The position numbers were made by a program, and so were the translations under genes. Below the pieces are notes generated by a model. It did not search any database and had not been told where the DNA came from. It was given only the letters and a program-made list of their open reading frames with translations. A DNA stretch of 64,000 nt, taken from NCBI GenBank assembly GCA_964564915.1, contig CAZMCU010000002.1:13786-77785 (forward strand), read 5' to 3'. How positions within the stretch are numbered: the first letter of the stretch is position 1; each line of letters begins with the position of its first letter. This stretch comes from JAFGBM01 sp964564915. Its GTDB lineage: Bacteria; Actinomycetota; Actinomycetes; Actinomycetales; Demequinaceae. Positions 35,072 to 42,863 of the stretch are shown here, one piece after another.

Positions 35072-36460
35072 CTATGAACGAGCTTGTTGCTTGATGCGAG
35101 CATGAATTTCCGTGACCTGGTTGTACATCTGGCGTCGTTGGGCGATCTGATCCTCAACCTTCTTGACCGCGTACATGACGGTGGTGTGATCTTTGCCGCC
35201 GAAGTGTTCTCCGATTTTGGGCAGGGATAGATCGGTCAGTTGACGGCAGAGATACATCGCGATTTGCCGGGCCGTGACGTAGACGCGAGAGCGCGACGTT
35301 CCCGTTAGCTCGTCCATGGTGATACCGAAGTACTCGGCCGTCTTCCCGATGATGGTCGATGCGGTGACTTCAGAATCGTCGTCGCTGATGAGGTCTTTGA
35401 GGACAACTTGGGCCAGGCTGAGGTCGACGGGTTGTTTGTTGAGGGCTCCGAAAGCGGTTACGCGAATGAGTGCCCCTTCGAGTTCACGAATGTTGGTCGT
35501 GATGTTCGAGGCGATGTATCCGAGAACGTCGTCGGGCGCGTGAACCGCGTTGCCGGCAGCCTTTTTGCGAAGGATCGCGATACGCGTTTCGAGATCGGGG
35601 GCTTGAACATCGGTCATGAGGCCCCACTCGAAACGCGTGCGCATGCGCTCTTCGATTCCCGCGAGGTTTCGAGGCGAAACGTCGGATGTGATGACGACGT
35701 GCTTGCCCGCGTTGTGCAAGGCGTTGAACGTGTGGAAGAACTCCTCGAGCGTTTGTTCTTTGCCCTGCAGGAACTGGATGTCGTCGATCAGCAAAATGTC
35801 GACTTCGCGGTAGTGCCGTTTGAAAGCTGCCTTGCGATCGTCGCGGATGGCGTTGATGAAGTCGTTGGTGAACTCTTCGGAGTTGACGTAGCGCACGCGC
35901 ATCTGCGGTCGGAGGTGTCGCGTGTAATGGCCGATCGCGTGAAGGAGATGCGTCTTACCCAATCCGGAATCCCCGTAGATGAACAGCGGGTTGTAGGTCT
36001 TTCCCGGAGCTTCCGCAACCGCGAGTGCCGCGGCGTGCGCGAAGCGATTCGACGCCCCAATGACGAACGTGTCGAAGGTGTAGCGAGGGTTGAGGTGGGG
36101 GTCATCGGAGGCGGTCGGCTTTGCACGCTTCTTCTTAGAGCCCGTGACTTCGAGCTGCGTACTGTCGTCGATCACCTCGGGAGGGACGACGCTCGAATCG
36201 ACGGTGACGGCGAACCGAACGTCTCGCTTGAGTACCGAGGAGAGCGCGGTGGTGATGGGATCGCGGAGTTGGCTCTCCAGGTGGTTCTTGGTGAAGTCCT
36301 CCGCCACCGCGAGAAACACGTTGTCGTCGACGATCGCCAGGGGTTTGACCAGACGAAGGAAGGAGCGGTTCTGGGCGGTCAGGGTATCCGTCGCGCGAAG
36401 CACGTCGAGCGCCTTTGACCATACGGTGTCGACGCCGTCTTCCGTAGCAATGCCCGCCAT
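35072..36460 (-). CDS. dnaA: Chromosomal replication initiator DnaA
   Basis: 462 aa. Domain I about 1-85, short linker (about 90-120, much shorter than in Streptomyces), AAA+ domain III with Walker A GDSGLGKTHLL (K169) and Walker B ILLIDDIQFLQG, and domain IV with the box-recognition DHTT signature (424-427). It melts oriC and recruits the helicase. ATG start has GGACGGG upstream. Two DnaA-box-like sites lie 22-42 nt upstream, suggesting autoregulation. Transcribed away from rpmH. Confidence 0.97.
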   Translation of the reverse strand: MAGIATEDGVDTVWSKALDVLRATDTLTAQNRSFLRLVKPLAIVDDNVFLAVAEDFTKNHLESQLRDPITTALSSVLKRDVRFAVTVDSSVVPPEVIDDSTQLEVTGSKKKRAKPTASDDPHLNPRYTFDTFVIGASNRFAHAAALAVAEAPGKTYNPLFIYGDSGLGKTHLLHAIGHYTRHLRPQMRVRYVNSEEFTNDFINAIRDDRKAAFKRHYREVDILLIDDIQFLQGKEQTLEEFFHTFNALHNAGKHVVITSDVSPRNLAGIEERMRTRFEWGLMTDVQAPDLETRIAILRKKAAGNAVHAPDDVLGYIASNITTNIRELEGALIRVTAFGALNKQPVDLSLAQVVLKDLISDDDSEVTASTIIGKTAEYFGITMDELTGTSRSRVYVTARQIAMYLCRQLTDLSLPKIGEHFGGKDHTTVMYAVKKVEDQIAQRRQMYNQVTEIHARIKQQARS

Positions 36461-36481
36461 TTGCCCGTCCCGTCCGCCATT

Positions 36482-36502
36482 CTCTCCACAGGTTTGTGCA
36501 CA
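36482..36502 (+). promoter_or_regulatory. Paired DnaA-box-like sites upstream of dnaA
   Basis: CTCTCCACA (36482-36490) and TTGTGCACA (36494-36502), each one mismatch from YTRTCCACA, with a 3-nt spacer as in oriC. They lie in the dnaA 5' region, where DnaA binding would repress dnaA. Confidence 0.5.
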
Positions 36503-36586
36503 CCGGTAGAAGGCTCGTCACCCAATCGTTACCCATCATGCCGCGTGTCGGTGCGTCGCGCCATCGTTCCGTCGTTGGAGCCTAGT

Positions 36587-36611
36587 ACGTTCGGCCAGTG
36601 GTGCCGAACGT
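36587..36611. repeat. Perfect inverted repeat between dnaA and rpmH
   Basis: ACGTTCGGC and GCCGAACGT separated by 7 nt. It ends 13 nt before the rpmH -35 box and lies upstream of dnaA on the other side. It may be an operator for either gene or a small hairpin. The binding protein is unknown. Confidence 0.5.
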
Positions 36612-36624
36612 GAGGCGAAGAGAT

Positions 36625-36653
36625 TTGACGGGCCCCGAGCGATAACGTACCGT
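36625..36653 (+). promoter_or_regulatory. rpmH promoter, -35 TTGACG and -10 TACCGT
   Basis: TTGACG (36625-36630), 17-nt spacer, TACCGT (36648-36653). This is the best housekeeping-sigma match in the window. Transcription would start near 36660, about 36 nt before the rpmH GTG. Confidence 0.65.
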
Positions 36654-36695
36654 TGTCGCGCCGATTCAACTTCCCCGATCCCCCGGAGCCCCCTC

Positions 36696-36833
36696 GTGAG
36701 CAAGCGTACGTTTCAGCCGAACAACCGCCGTCGCGCCAAGGTGCACGGTTTCCGGTTGCGCATGCGTACGCGTGCGGGACGGGCGATCCTGACGGCCCGT
36801 AGGCGAAAGGGCCGCGAAAGCCTGTCTGCCTAG
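36696..36833 (+). CDS. rpmH: 50S ribosomal protein L34
   Basis: 45 aa, too short to be found by length alone. GTG start; sequence SKRTFQPNNRRRAKVHGF followed by RLRMRTRAGRAILTARRRKG is the L34 signature. Highly basic. Its stop TAG abuts the rnpA GTG with no spacer, so rnpA translation depends on rpmH. Confidence 0.97.
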   Translation: MSKRTFQPNNRRRAKVHGFRLRMRTRAGRAILTARRRKGRESLSA

Positions 36834-37178
36834 GTGCTTCCTCCCAGCCTGCGGATGCGGGCGGCCACGGACTTCAGCACCGTGATGCGCCGCGGGACGG
36901 CGAGCGGGCGGACAACCGTCGTCGTGCACGCCGGACGAATCGAAGGACCTCGTCGCGTTGTGGGTTTTGCCGTCTCTCGAGCGGTCGGAAACGCCGTCAC
37001 CCGGAACACCGTCAAACGTCGACTGAGGGCGATCGTCGCGGAGGTCCTTCCCACACTTCCTGGGGGAACGGGGCTCGTTATCCGTGCGCTTCCCCGTGCG
37101 GCAACGGCGTCGTTTGCGGAATTGTCGACGGACGTTCGCGGGGCAACGACGGCGTGCATGGAAAAGGGGTCGTCGTGA
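36834..37178 (+). CDS. rnpA: Ribonuclease P protein component
   Basis: 114 aa. The RNR motif appears as VGNAVTRNTVKRRLRAIVAE, and the N-terminus LPPSLRMRAATDFSTVMRRG is standard. It binds RNase P RNA in tRNA 5' processing. Starts directly after rpmH; its TGA overlaps the yidD GTG (GTGA). The C-terminus is slightly shorter than average. Confidence 0.95.
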   Translation: MLPPSLRMRAATDFSTVMRRGTASGRTTVVVHAGRIEGPRRVVGFAVSRAVGNAVTRNTVKRRLRAIVAEVLPTLPGGTGLVIRALPRAATASFAELSTDVRGATTACMEKGSS

Positions 37179-37501
37179 AGACCGTGGTGAGAGTGGCACG
37201 CGGGATCCTTCTCCTTCCCCGGTGGATAGGGATGGGACTCATTCGGTTGTACCAATGGACCCTCTCGCCGCTGATCGGCCCACGTTGCCGGTACTATCCC
37301 TCGTGTTCGCATTATGGCTACACCGCGGTTGAGCGATATGGACTGATCAAGGGGTCGGCGCTCGCCGGATGGCGTATCCTCAGGTGCAACCCGTGGAGTT
37401 ATGGCGGTGTCGATGACGTCCCGGCGATCGGTGAACCGCTGTTCCGCCGGAAGGCGATCGTGAACGGGCAAGAAGGGGCGACCCCATCGGTCGCCCAGTG
37501 A
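37175..37501 (+). CDS. yidD: Membrane protein insertion efficiency factor YidD
   Basis: 108 aa from the GTG overlapping the rnpA stop. An N-terminal amphipathic helix is followed by the family signature CRYYPSCSHYGYTAVERYG and RCNPWSYGGVDDV. Members normally have a third Cys in CR(F/Y)xPSCS...RCNP, all present here. It helps YidC-dependent insertion. An in-frame ATG at 37154 lies inside rnpA and is less likely. Followed 14 nt later by yidC. Confidence 0.94.
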   Translation: MKTVVRVARGILLLPRWIGMGLIRLYQWTLSPLIGPRCRYYPSCSHYGYTAVERYGLIKGSALAGWRILRCNPWSYGGVDDVPAIGEPLFRRKAIVNGQEGATPSVAQ

Positions 37502-37515
37502 CGTAAGGGGATTTC

Positions 37516-38541
37516 GTGAGTTTGTTTACCGGGTTGATGGACCTCCTGTCCAAAGCCGTTGCCTACGTCCTGGTGGGGTTCGAGAAGGCGTTCGAGTTGT
37601 TCGGCGCCGACCCCCAGAGCGGCGTCACGTGGGCGCTTTCCATCGTCGGCCTCGTCATCGTCATTCGTACCCTGCTCATCCCCCTGTTCGTCAAACAGAT
37701 CAAGGCGACGCGGGCGCAGCAGTTGATCGCCCCCGATCTGAAGAAGATCCAACAGAAGTACAAGGGGAAGAAGGACCAGGCGTCGCGCGAGGCCATGAGC
37801 CGGGAAACGATGGCGCTGTACCAGAAGCACAAGACCAACCCCTTCGCGTCGTGCCTGCCCATGCTCGTTCAGGCCCCCATCTTCTTCGCACTTTTCCGGG
37901 TGCTTCGAACCCACCTCTTGCCCTTCCGTAATCCGGATGGGACGTTCCAGCTCAACCCGGACGGAAGCCATGTGTTCAAGGGCTTCGGTCCGATTACCCC
38001 GACGTTGCAGGAGGCGGCCTACAACGCGAAAGTGTTCGGGGCGAGGATCGCGTTCTCCTTCAACAGCCCGGTCGAGACCGTGAATGGGGTGGCGACGGGG
38101 GACACCTCCGGCGCCGGCACGGTGCGGATGGTGGCGGGCATCCTCGTCGTCGCCATGATGCTGACGACCTTCCTCACCCAACGGCAGATCACCCGCAAGA
38201 ACATGCCGCAAGCGGCGCTCGAGGGTTCCGCGGCGCAGACGATGAAGCTCATGACCTGGATGATGCCCGGCGTGTTCCTCATTTCTGGACCGCTGTTCCC
38301 GATCGGGGTGCTGATCTACTGGACGACGAGCAACCTGTGGACGATGGGACAGCAGTACTACGTCATCCGACGCAACCCCACGCCAGGCTCGGAGGCCGAG
38401 AAGGCATTCCTGGAGCGCAAGGCCCGCAAGGCGGCGGCGCAGGGGATCGTGGAGATGATCGAGCCCGAAGAAGAAGTCGAGGCACCCCGTGTCACGACGC
38501 AGCGCCAGCAGCCGAAGCGCAAGAACCGCAAGCGCCGGTAG
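37516..38541 (+). CDS. yidC: Membrane protein insertase YidC
   Basis: 341 aa. Gram-positive/actinobacterial YidC with about five transmembrane helices; the conserved hydrophilic-groove Arg lies in the first core helix region (VIRTLLIPLFVKQIKATRA). A coiled-coil hairpin follows (LKKIQQKYKGKKDQASREAM). The C-terminal tail is basic (QPKRKNRKRR), suited to ribosome contact. GTG start. No lipoprotein signal is evident at the N-terminus. Confidence 0.95.
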   Translation: MSLFTGLMDLLSKAVAYVLVGFEKAFELFGADPQSGVTWALSIVGLVIVIRTLLIPLFVKQIKATRAQQLIAPDLKKIQQKYKGKKDQASREAMSRETMALYQKHKTNPFASCLPMLVQAPIFFALFRVLRTHLLPFRNPDGTFQLNPDGSHVFKGFGPITPTLQEAAYNAKVFGARIAFSFNSPVETVNGVATGDTSGAGTVRMVAGILVVAMMLTTFLTQRQITRKNMPQAALEGSAAQTMKLMTWMMPGVFLISGPLFPIGVLIYWTTSNLWTMGQQYYVIRRNPTPGSEAEKAFLERKARKAAAQGIVEMIEPEEEVEAPRVTTQRQQPKRKNRKRR

Positions 38542-38559
38542 ACCCGACAAAGGATCGCC

Positions 38560-39048
38560 ATGACCGACACCCCGAAATCAACACGCCTCGACCACGAGGG
38601 TGACGTTGCCGCAGACTTTCTGGAAGAACTCCTCGACGTCCTCGACATGGATGGAGACATCGATATTTCGGTCGAGGCCGGTCGCGCGAAGGTCGCGATC
38701 GTTTCTCCCGACGGGCCTAGCGCGGACCTGAAGAGGCTCGTGGGACCGGATGGCGAGGTCCTGGAGGCGCTCCAGGAATTGACGCGCCTTGCGGTCCAAA
38801 CCGAGACGGGCGAGATGAGCAGGCTCATGCTCGACGTCGCCGAGTTCCGGGCGGGACGCAAGATTCGTCTCGAGGTCCTCGCGCGCGAGACGGCGGCTCA
38901 GGTGAAGACTTCCGGTGAACCCGTGGCGCTCGAACCGATGAACGCCTTCGAACGCAAGGTGGTTCACGACGTCATTCTCACGGCGGGGCTGATCAGCGAG
39001 TCGGAGGGAGAGGAACCCCTCCGGTACGTCGTGGTGAAGCCGGCCTAA
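38560..39048 (+). CDS. jag: RNA-binding protein Jag/KhpB (KH and R3H domains)
   Basis: 162 aa. KH domain about 25-95 (LVGPDGEVLEALQELTRLAV holds the GXXG-like loop as GPDG), R3H domain about 100-160 with EPMNAFERKVVHDVI. It lacks the N-terminal Jag_N domain of firmicute KhpB, as usual for actinobacteria. It lies 18 nt after yidC and just upstream of the first parS site. Thought to regulate translation of cell-envelope genes. Confidence 0.93.
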   Translation: MTDTPKSTRLDHEGDVAADFLEELLDVLDMDGDIDISVEAGRAKVAIVSPDGPSADLKRLVGPDGEVLEALQELTRLAVQTETGEMSRLMLDVAEFRAGRKIRLEVLARETAAQVKTSGEPVALEPMNAFERKVVHDVILTAGLISESEGEEPLRYVVVKPA

Positions 39049-39049
39049 C

Positions 39050-39063
39050 GTTTCACGTGAAAC
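39050..39063. promoter_or_regulatory. parS: parS centromere site 1
   Basis: GTTTCACGTGAAAC, the exact 14-bp core of the bacterial parS consensus, between the jag stop and rsmG. ParB (40900-41871) should nucleate here. Confidence 0.93.
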
Positions 39064-39075
39064 ATCGCTGACGGC

Positions 39076-39780
39076 ATGGACGACGGCACGGATCGCCAGC
39101 GCGAGGGAAACCCCGTGCGCGGGCCGCTCGGCGGGGGTCCGGGAGGCCCCGATACGGGGATGCCAGCGATTGACGGAAGCGATCCCAGGGTTATCCGCTT
39201 CTTCGGGGACCGACTCGAAGCGGTTCAAGCGTTTGCCGCCCTTCTCCTCGATCACGGAACCGACCGAGGCCTGATCGGCCCCCGTGAAGCCCCACGGTTG
39301 TGGGAACGGCACATTCTCAACTCCGCCGCCGTTGTTCCGTTCCTTCCGAGCGGAGCGGTGGCCGACGTTGGGTCGGGGGCGGGACTGCCGGGCTTGGTGA
39401 TCGCCGCGATGGAACCCGAGCGACCGATCACCTTGATCGAGCCGATGGAGCGAAGGGTGGCGTGGCTCGAGGAAGCGGTCGCACACCTGGGGTTGACGAA
39501 CGTTTCCGTGGCACGGGGGCGGGCCGAGGAGATGTCCGGTGTTGTCACGGTCCAGGCGGTGACCGCGCGCGCCGTCGCCCCCATCGTTAAGCTCGTGACC
39601 TGGTGTGCGCCTCTCCTCGCTCCAGCAGGGGAGATGATCTTTCTCAAAGGTCGATCCGCCCGGGCGGAGGTGGACTCCGCCGCCGCGGTGCTCCGGAAGG
39701 CGGGACTGACCGCAGAGATTCACGAGGCGGGCACGATCGAGGGGTTGGAGTCGACGCACGTGGTTCGACTGCGGCGTTAA
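39076..39780 (+). CDS. rsmG: 16S rRNA (guanine-N7) methyltransferase RsmG (GidB)
   Basis: 234 aa SAM-dependent methyltransferase of G527 (E. coli numbering). SAM-binding motif VADVGSGAGLPGLVIAAM, preceded by LWERHILNSAAV, both typical of GidB. An extra Gly/Asp-rich N-terminal stretch of about 35 residues precedes the family start; an internal start is possible but not obvious. It lies between two parS sites in the usual jag-rsmG-parA order. Confidence 0.94.
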   Translation: MDDGTDRQREGNPVRGPLGGGPGGPDTGMPAIDGSDPRVIRFFGDRLEAVQAFAALLLDHGTDRGLIGPREAPRLWERHILNSAAVVPFLPSGAVADVGSGAGLPGLVIAAMEPERPITLIEPMERRVAWLEEAVAHLGLTNVSVARGRAEEMSGVVTVQAVTARAVAPIVKLVTWCAPLLAPAGEMIFLKGRSARAEVDSAAAVLRKAGLTAEIHEAGTIEGLESTHVVRLRR

Positions 39781-39873
39781 GGGCGTTGGTTGGCCCGGCG
39801 CGCTCGCACCGACTAGAGTCGTACACCCGGGAGACGTCGCTGGCGGTCGGGCGAACGCACGTTGCGGGGCGCC

Positions 39874-39887
39874 GTTTCACGTGAAAC
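39874..39887. promoter_or_regulatory. parS: parS centromere site 2
   Basis: Second exact GTTTCACGTGAAAC, between rsmG and parA, 824 bp from the first. Its position just upstream of parA may also allow ParB to influence parAB expression. Confidence 0.93.
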
Positions 39888-39934
39888 ATTGGCGGAATGA
39901 ACGAGCGCGGCCGAGCCGCGACCGAGGAGCGTGA

Positions 39935-40903
39935 GTGAGCGAGACGGCACAGCCCGGCGGGACCGCGGGCGACAACGATCGGGGACGCGATGCTGGCGAT
40001 GCGTTTTCCGGGGTCTTTGCGGACCACGACAGCCCGCTCGCACGGGAAATGCTGGAAACGGAGCGAGCGAGGCGCGCGCTCGAATCGGCGGACTTCCCCC
40101 TCCCCTCGTCGACACGGGTCATCACCGTCGCCAACCAGAAGGGAGGCGTCGGCAAGACGACGACGAGCGTCAACGTCGCCGCGGCTCTCGCGGCCAAGGG
40201 AGCCCGGGTCCTCGTCGTCGACGCCGATCCACAGGGAAACGCCTCGACGGCCCTAGGGGTGACCCACACGAGTGGAACCCCCTCGACGTACGAGGTGCTC
40301 ATCGAGGGTGTGAACATGGCCGAGGTCATGGTGATGTGTCCGGACATCCCGACCCTCGCGTGCGTACCCGCGACGATCGACCTCGCCGGCGCGGACATCG
40401 AACTCGTCAATCTCATGCGCCGCGAGTTCCGCCTCGCCGACGCCCTCCGCGACTTCCTCCAGAACGAGGGCCGCGACTTCCACTACATCTTCATCGATTG
40501 CCCACCGAGCCTCGGCCTCCTGACGCTCAACGCGATGGTTGTCGCCTCCGAGGTGCTCATTCCCATCCAGTGCGAGTTCTACGCGCTCGAAGGACTGAGC
40601 CAACTCATCCGTACGGTCGAGATGGTGCGGAAGCACCTCAACCCCGCGATCCACATTTCGACGATTGTCCTGACCATGTACGACGGTCGGACCAACCTCG
40701 CGAGGGAGGTCGCGGCGGACGTCCGGGGACACTTCCCCGCCGAGACGCTGGAGATCACGGTGCCGCGATCCGTTCGAATATCGGAGGCGCCGAGTTTCGG
40801 GAAGACGGTCATCACGCACGATCCCCATTCGTCCGGCGCCGTTGCGTACCTCGGCATCGCGAGGGAGATCGCCGCCCGCGGCTCTACGAAGGGCGCCTCA
40901 TGA
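39935..40903 (+). CDS. parA: Chromosome-partitioning ATPase ParA (Soj)
   Basis: 322 aa. Deviant Walker A KGGVGKTTTS (signature K69, catalytic K74), Walker B FIDCPPSLG, and the C-terminal PRSVRISEAPSFGKTV typical of chromosomal ParA. About 60 extra N-terminal residues are polar and probably disordered. GTG start. TGA overlaps the parB ATG. Its ATP-dependent DNA binding moves ParB-parS complexes. Confidence 0.95.
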   Translation: MSETAQPGGTAGDNDRGRDAGDAFSGVFADHDSPLAREMLETERARRALESADFPLPSSTRVITVANQKGGVGKTTTSVNVAAALAAKGARVLVVDADPQGNASTALGVTHTSGTPSTYEVLIEGVNMAEVMVMCPDIPTLACVPATIDLAGADIELVNLMRREFRLADALRDFLQNEGRDFHYIFIDCPPSLGLLTLNAMVVASEVLIPIQCEFYALEGLSQLIRTVEMVRKHLNPAIHISTIVLTMYDGRTNLAREVAADVRGHFPAETLEITVPRSVRISEAPSFGKTVITHDPHSSGAVAYLGIAREIAARGSTKGAS

Positions 40904-41871
40904 GCACTCCCCGCCGGGGTTTGGGTAAGGGCCTCGGGGCACTTATTCCGACCGAGGACGCCGGCGAGCGTCCGAGCGACGCCTTCTTCACCCCAACATC
41001 GGGGGGCGTGACCGGTCGCCGCGTCGGGGTCGGTCGCGATAGCCTCCTGCCGGTTCCCGGGGCGACCTTCGCGTTCCTACCGCTTGACGATATTGCGCCG
41101 AACGCTCGGCAACCCCGAACCGTATTCGACGAGGACGCTTTGGCGGAACTCGTCGGCTCGGTCAAGGAAGTGGGGATCCTTCAACCGGTCGTGGTGCGGC
41201 CGAGGCCGGAGGGGTCGGGTTACGAACTCATCATGGGCGAGCGCCGACTCCGCGCGGCGAAGACCGCCGGCCTCGACGCAATCCCGGCAATTATCCGTAA
41301 TACGGACGATACCGACATGCTTCGCGATGCTCTCGTCGAGAACCTGCATCGAACCCAACTCAATCCGTTGGAGGAGGCGGCCGCGTACCAGCAACTGCTC
41401 GACGATTTCGGGGTGACCCATGAGCAACTCGCCGAGAGGCTTTCCCGATCGCGGCCCCACATCACCAACACTCTCCGATTGCTTCGCCTCCCTCCGCTCG
41501 TCCAGAGGCGCGTCGCAGCAGGCGTGCTCAGTGCGGGTCACGCTCGCGCCCTCCTCGGGCTCGACGACACCGAAGCGATGGAGCGCCTCGCGCAGAGGAT
41601 CGTCTCGGAGGGACTCTCCGTCCGGGCGACCGAGGAGGCCGTCACGGTTGGGGTCGCGGCCAAGCGGCCGAGGAAGGCGACGGTGCGCCCGGGAGGGCGA
41701 ACCGCAGCCCTCGATGAACTCGGGGATCGTCTCGGCGATCACCTCGACACGAGGGTCAAGGTCGAACTCGGTCGAGCGAAAGGCAAGATCGTCATCGAGT
41801 TCGCTAGCGTCGAAGACCTCAACCGGATCGTCGAGATCATCGACCCCCAGGACCCTGGGGTCCTCCGGTAG
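40900..41871 (+). CDS. parB: Chromosome-partitioning protein ParB
   Basis: 323 aa. N-terminal ParA-contact motif RRGLGKGLGALIP, CTPase domain with GERRLRAAK (113-121) and ENLHRTQLNPLEEA (147-160), HTH domain binding parS (HEQLAERLSRSRPHITNTLR), and C-terminal dimer domain. All functional motifs are intact. ATG overlaps the parA TGA (ATGA). Two cognate parS sites lie upstream. Confidence 0.96.
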   Translation: MSTPRRGLGKGLGALIPTEDAGERPSDAFFTPTSGGVTGRRVGVGRDSLLPVPGATFAFLPLDDIAPNARQPRTVFDEDALAELVGSVKEVGILQPVVVRPRPEGSGYELIMGERRLRAAKTAGLDAIPAIIRNTDDTDMLRDALVENLHRTQLNPLEEAAAYQQLLDDFGVTHEQLAERLSRSRPHITNTLRLLRLPPLVQRRVAAGVLSAGHARALLGLDDTEAMERLAQRIVSEGLSVRATEEAVTVGVAAKRPRKATVRPGGRTAALDELGDRLGDHLDTRVKVELGRAKGKIVIEFASVEDLNRIVEIIDPQDPGVLR

Positions 41872-41908
41872 CACGCGGGAGACTCAAGCCCCCGACGGGA
41901 CGTGCGCC

Positions 41909-42841
41909 CTATCGCTTATGCGCTAAGGAGGCGATCTCCTTGTAGACCTCCCCGAGTTCGCGACCCGACGCTTCGATCGCTTGCGGGAAGAGTGACGTTT
42001 CCGTCATTCCGGGGGCGATGTTCACGTCGAGGAACTGGGCCACTCCGTCGGCATCGAGGATGAGGTCGGTGCGGCTGAGGTTCCTGAGCCCCAGAGCTCG
42101 GTGCGTCTCAAGAGCGGCGGCGGCCACGGTGGCGGCCTGGTCTGTGTCGAGGCGCGCGGGCGCGAAGTATTCCGCGCGTCCCGCGTTGTAGCGAGCGTCG
42201 TAGTCGTAGTTCCCGTCCGTCACGATTTCGACCGCGGGCAAGGTGTACGCCTTCTTCCCGTCCCCAATGACCGACACGGCGACCTCGATCCCCGTCACGG
42301 CCTTCTCGATGAGCGCCACCTCCCCGTACGCGAAGCAATCCACCATCGCGCGCGGAAGATCCTCGGGCGTCGACACGGTCGTAACCCCAAGGGCCGAACC
42401 GCCACGAGCGGGCTTGACGACGACGGGAAGGCCGAGCCGATCGACCACCGCCCCCAAGACGTTCTCCGCCCCGAGTTCACGGAAGAGGCTCGCCGGAAGG
42501 GTCACGTGCTCGGGAGTCGCGACCCCGGCACGGCTGAGAACGGCCTTGGCCACGGGCTTGGACCAGGCGACGCGGGCGGCACCGGGGGTCGTGCCGACGT
42601 ACTTGACCCCGCACATCTCCAGTACGTCTTGAAGGGAGCCGTCCTCACCGGAGGAGCCATGGAGGAGGGGCCACACGACGGTCTTCGACAGTTGGCGGAG
42701 GAACGGAATGATCTCGGTGTCGACATCCTTAACCTCGGTCTTCACCCCGAAGCTCCTCAACGCTTCCGCGACGCGTCGACCGGATCGAATCGAGACGTCG
42801 CGTTCGTGCGACAAGCCACCCGCGAGAATCAATACGTTCAT
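41909..42841 (-). CDS. ddl: D-alanine--D-alanine ligase family ATP-grasp protein
   Basis: 310 aa. N-terminus MNVLILAGGLSHERDVSIRS matches the Ddl GGxSxEHxVS block. ATP-grasp core with VVKPARGGSALGV and metal/acceptor motif DVNIAPGMTETS near the C-terminus. ATG has AAAGGAG upstream; a longer frame from 42952 is rejected. It sits between parB and an aminotransferase, a place where mycobacteria have cwlM. It may be the cell-wall Ddl or a paralogue; compared with E. coli DdlB it has HER in place of EHE/EHD. Confidence 0.85.
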   Translation of the reverse strand: MNVLILAGGLSHERDVSIRSGRRVAEALRSFGVKTEVKDVDTEIIPFLRQLSKTVVWPLLHGSSGEDGSLQDVLEMCGVKYVGTTPGAARVAWSKPVAKAVLSRAGVATPEHVTLPASLFRELGAENVLGAVVDRLGLPVVVKPARGGSALGVTTVSTPEDLPRAMVDCFAYGEVALIEKAVTGIEVAVSVIGDGKKAYTLPAVEIVTDGNYDYDARYNAGRAEYFAPARLDTDQAATVAAAALETHRALGLRNLSRTDLILDADGVAQFLDVNIAPGMTETSLFPQAIEASGRELGEVYKEIASLAHKR

Positions 42842-42863
42842 GGTTTCTCCTTTGGAACGAACG

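Noticed and set aside
39931..40899. In-frame extension upstream of parB running across parA
   Set aside because: This frame overlaps parA throughout and is low-complexity Arg-rich; parB begins at the ATG overlapping the parA stop.
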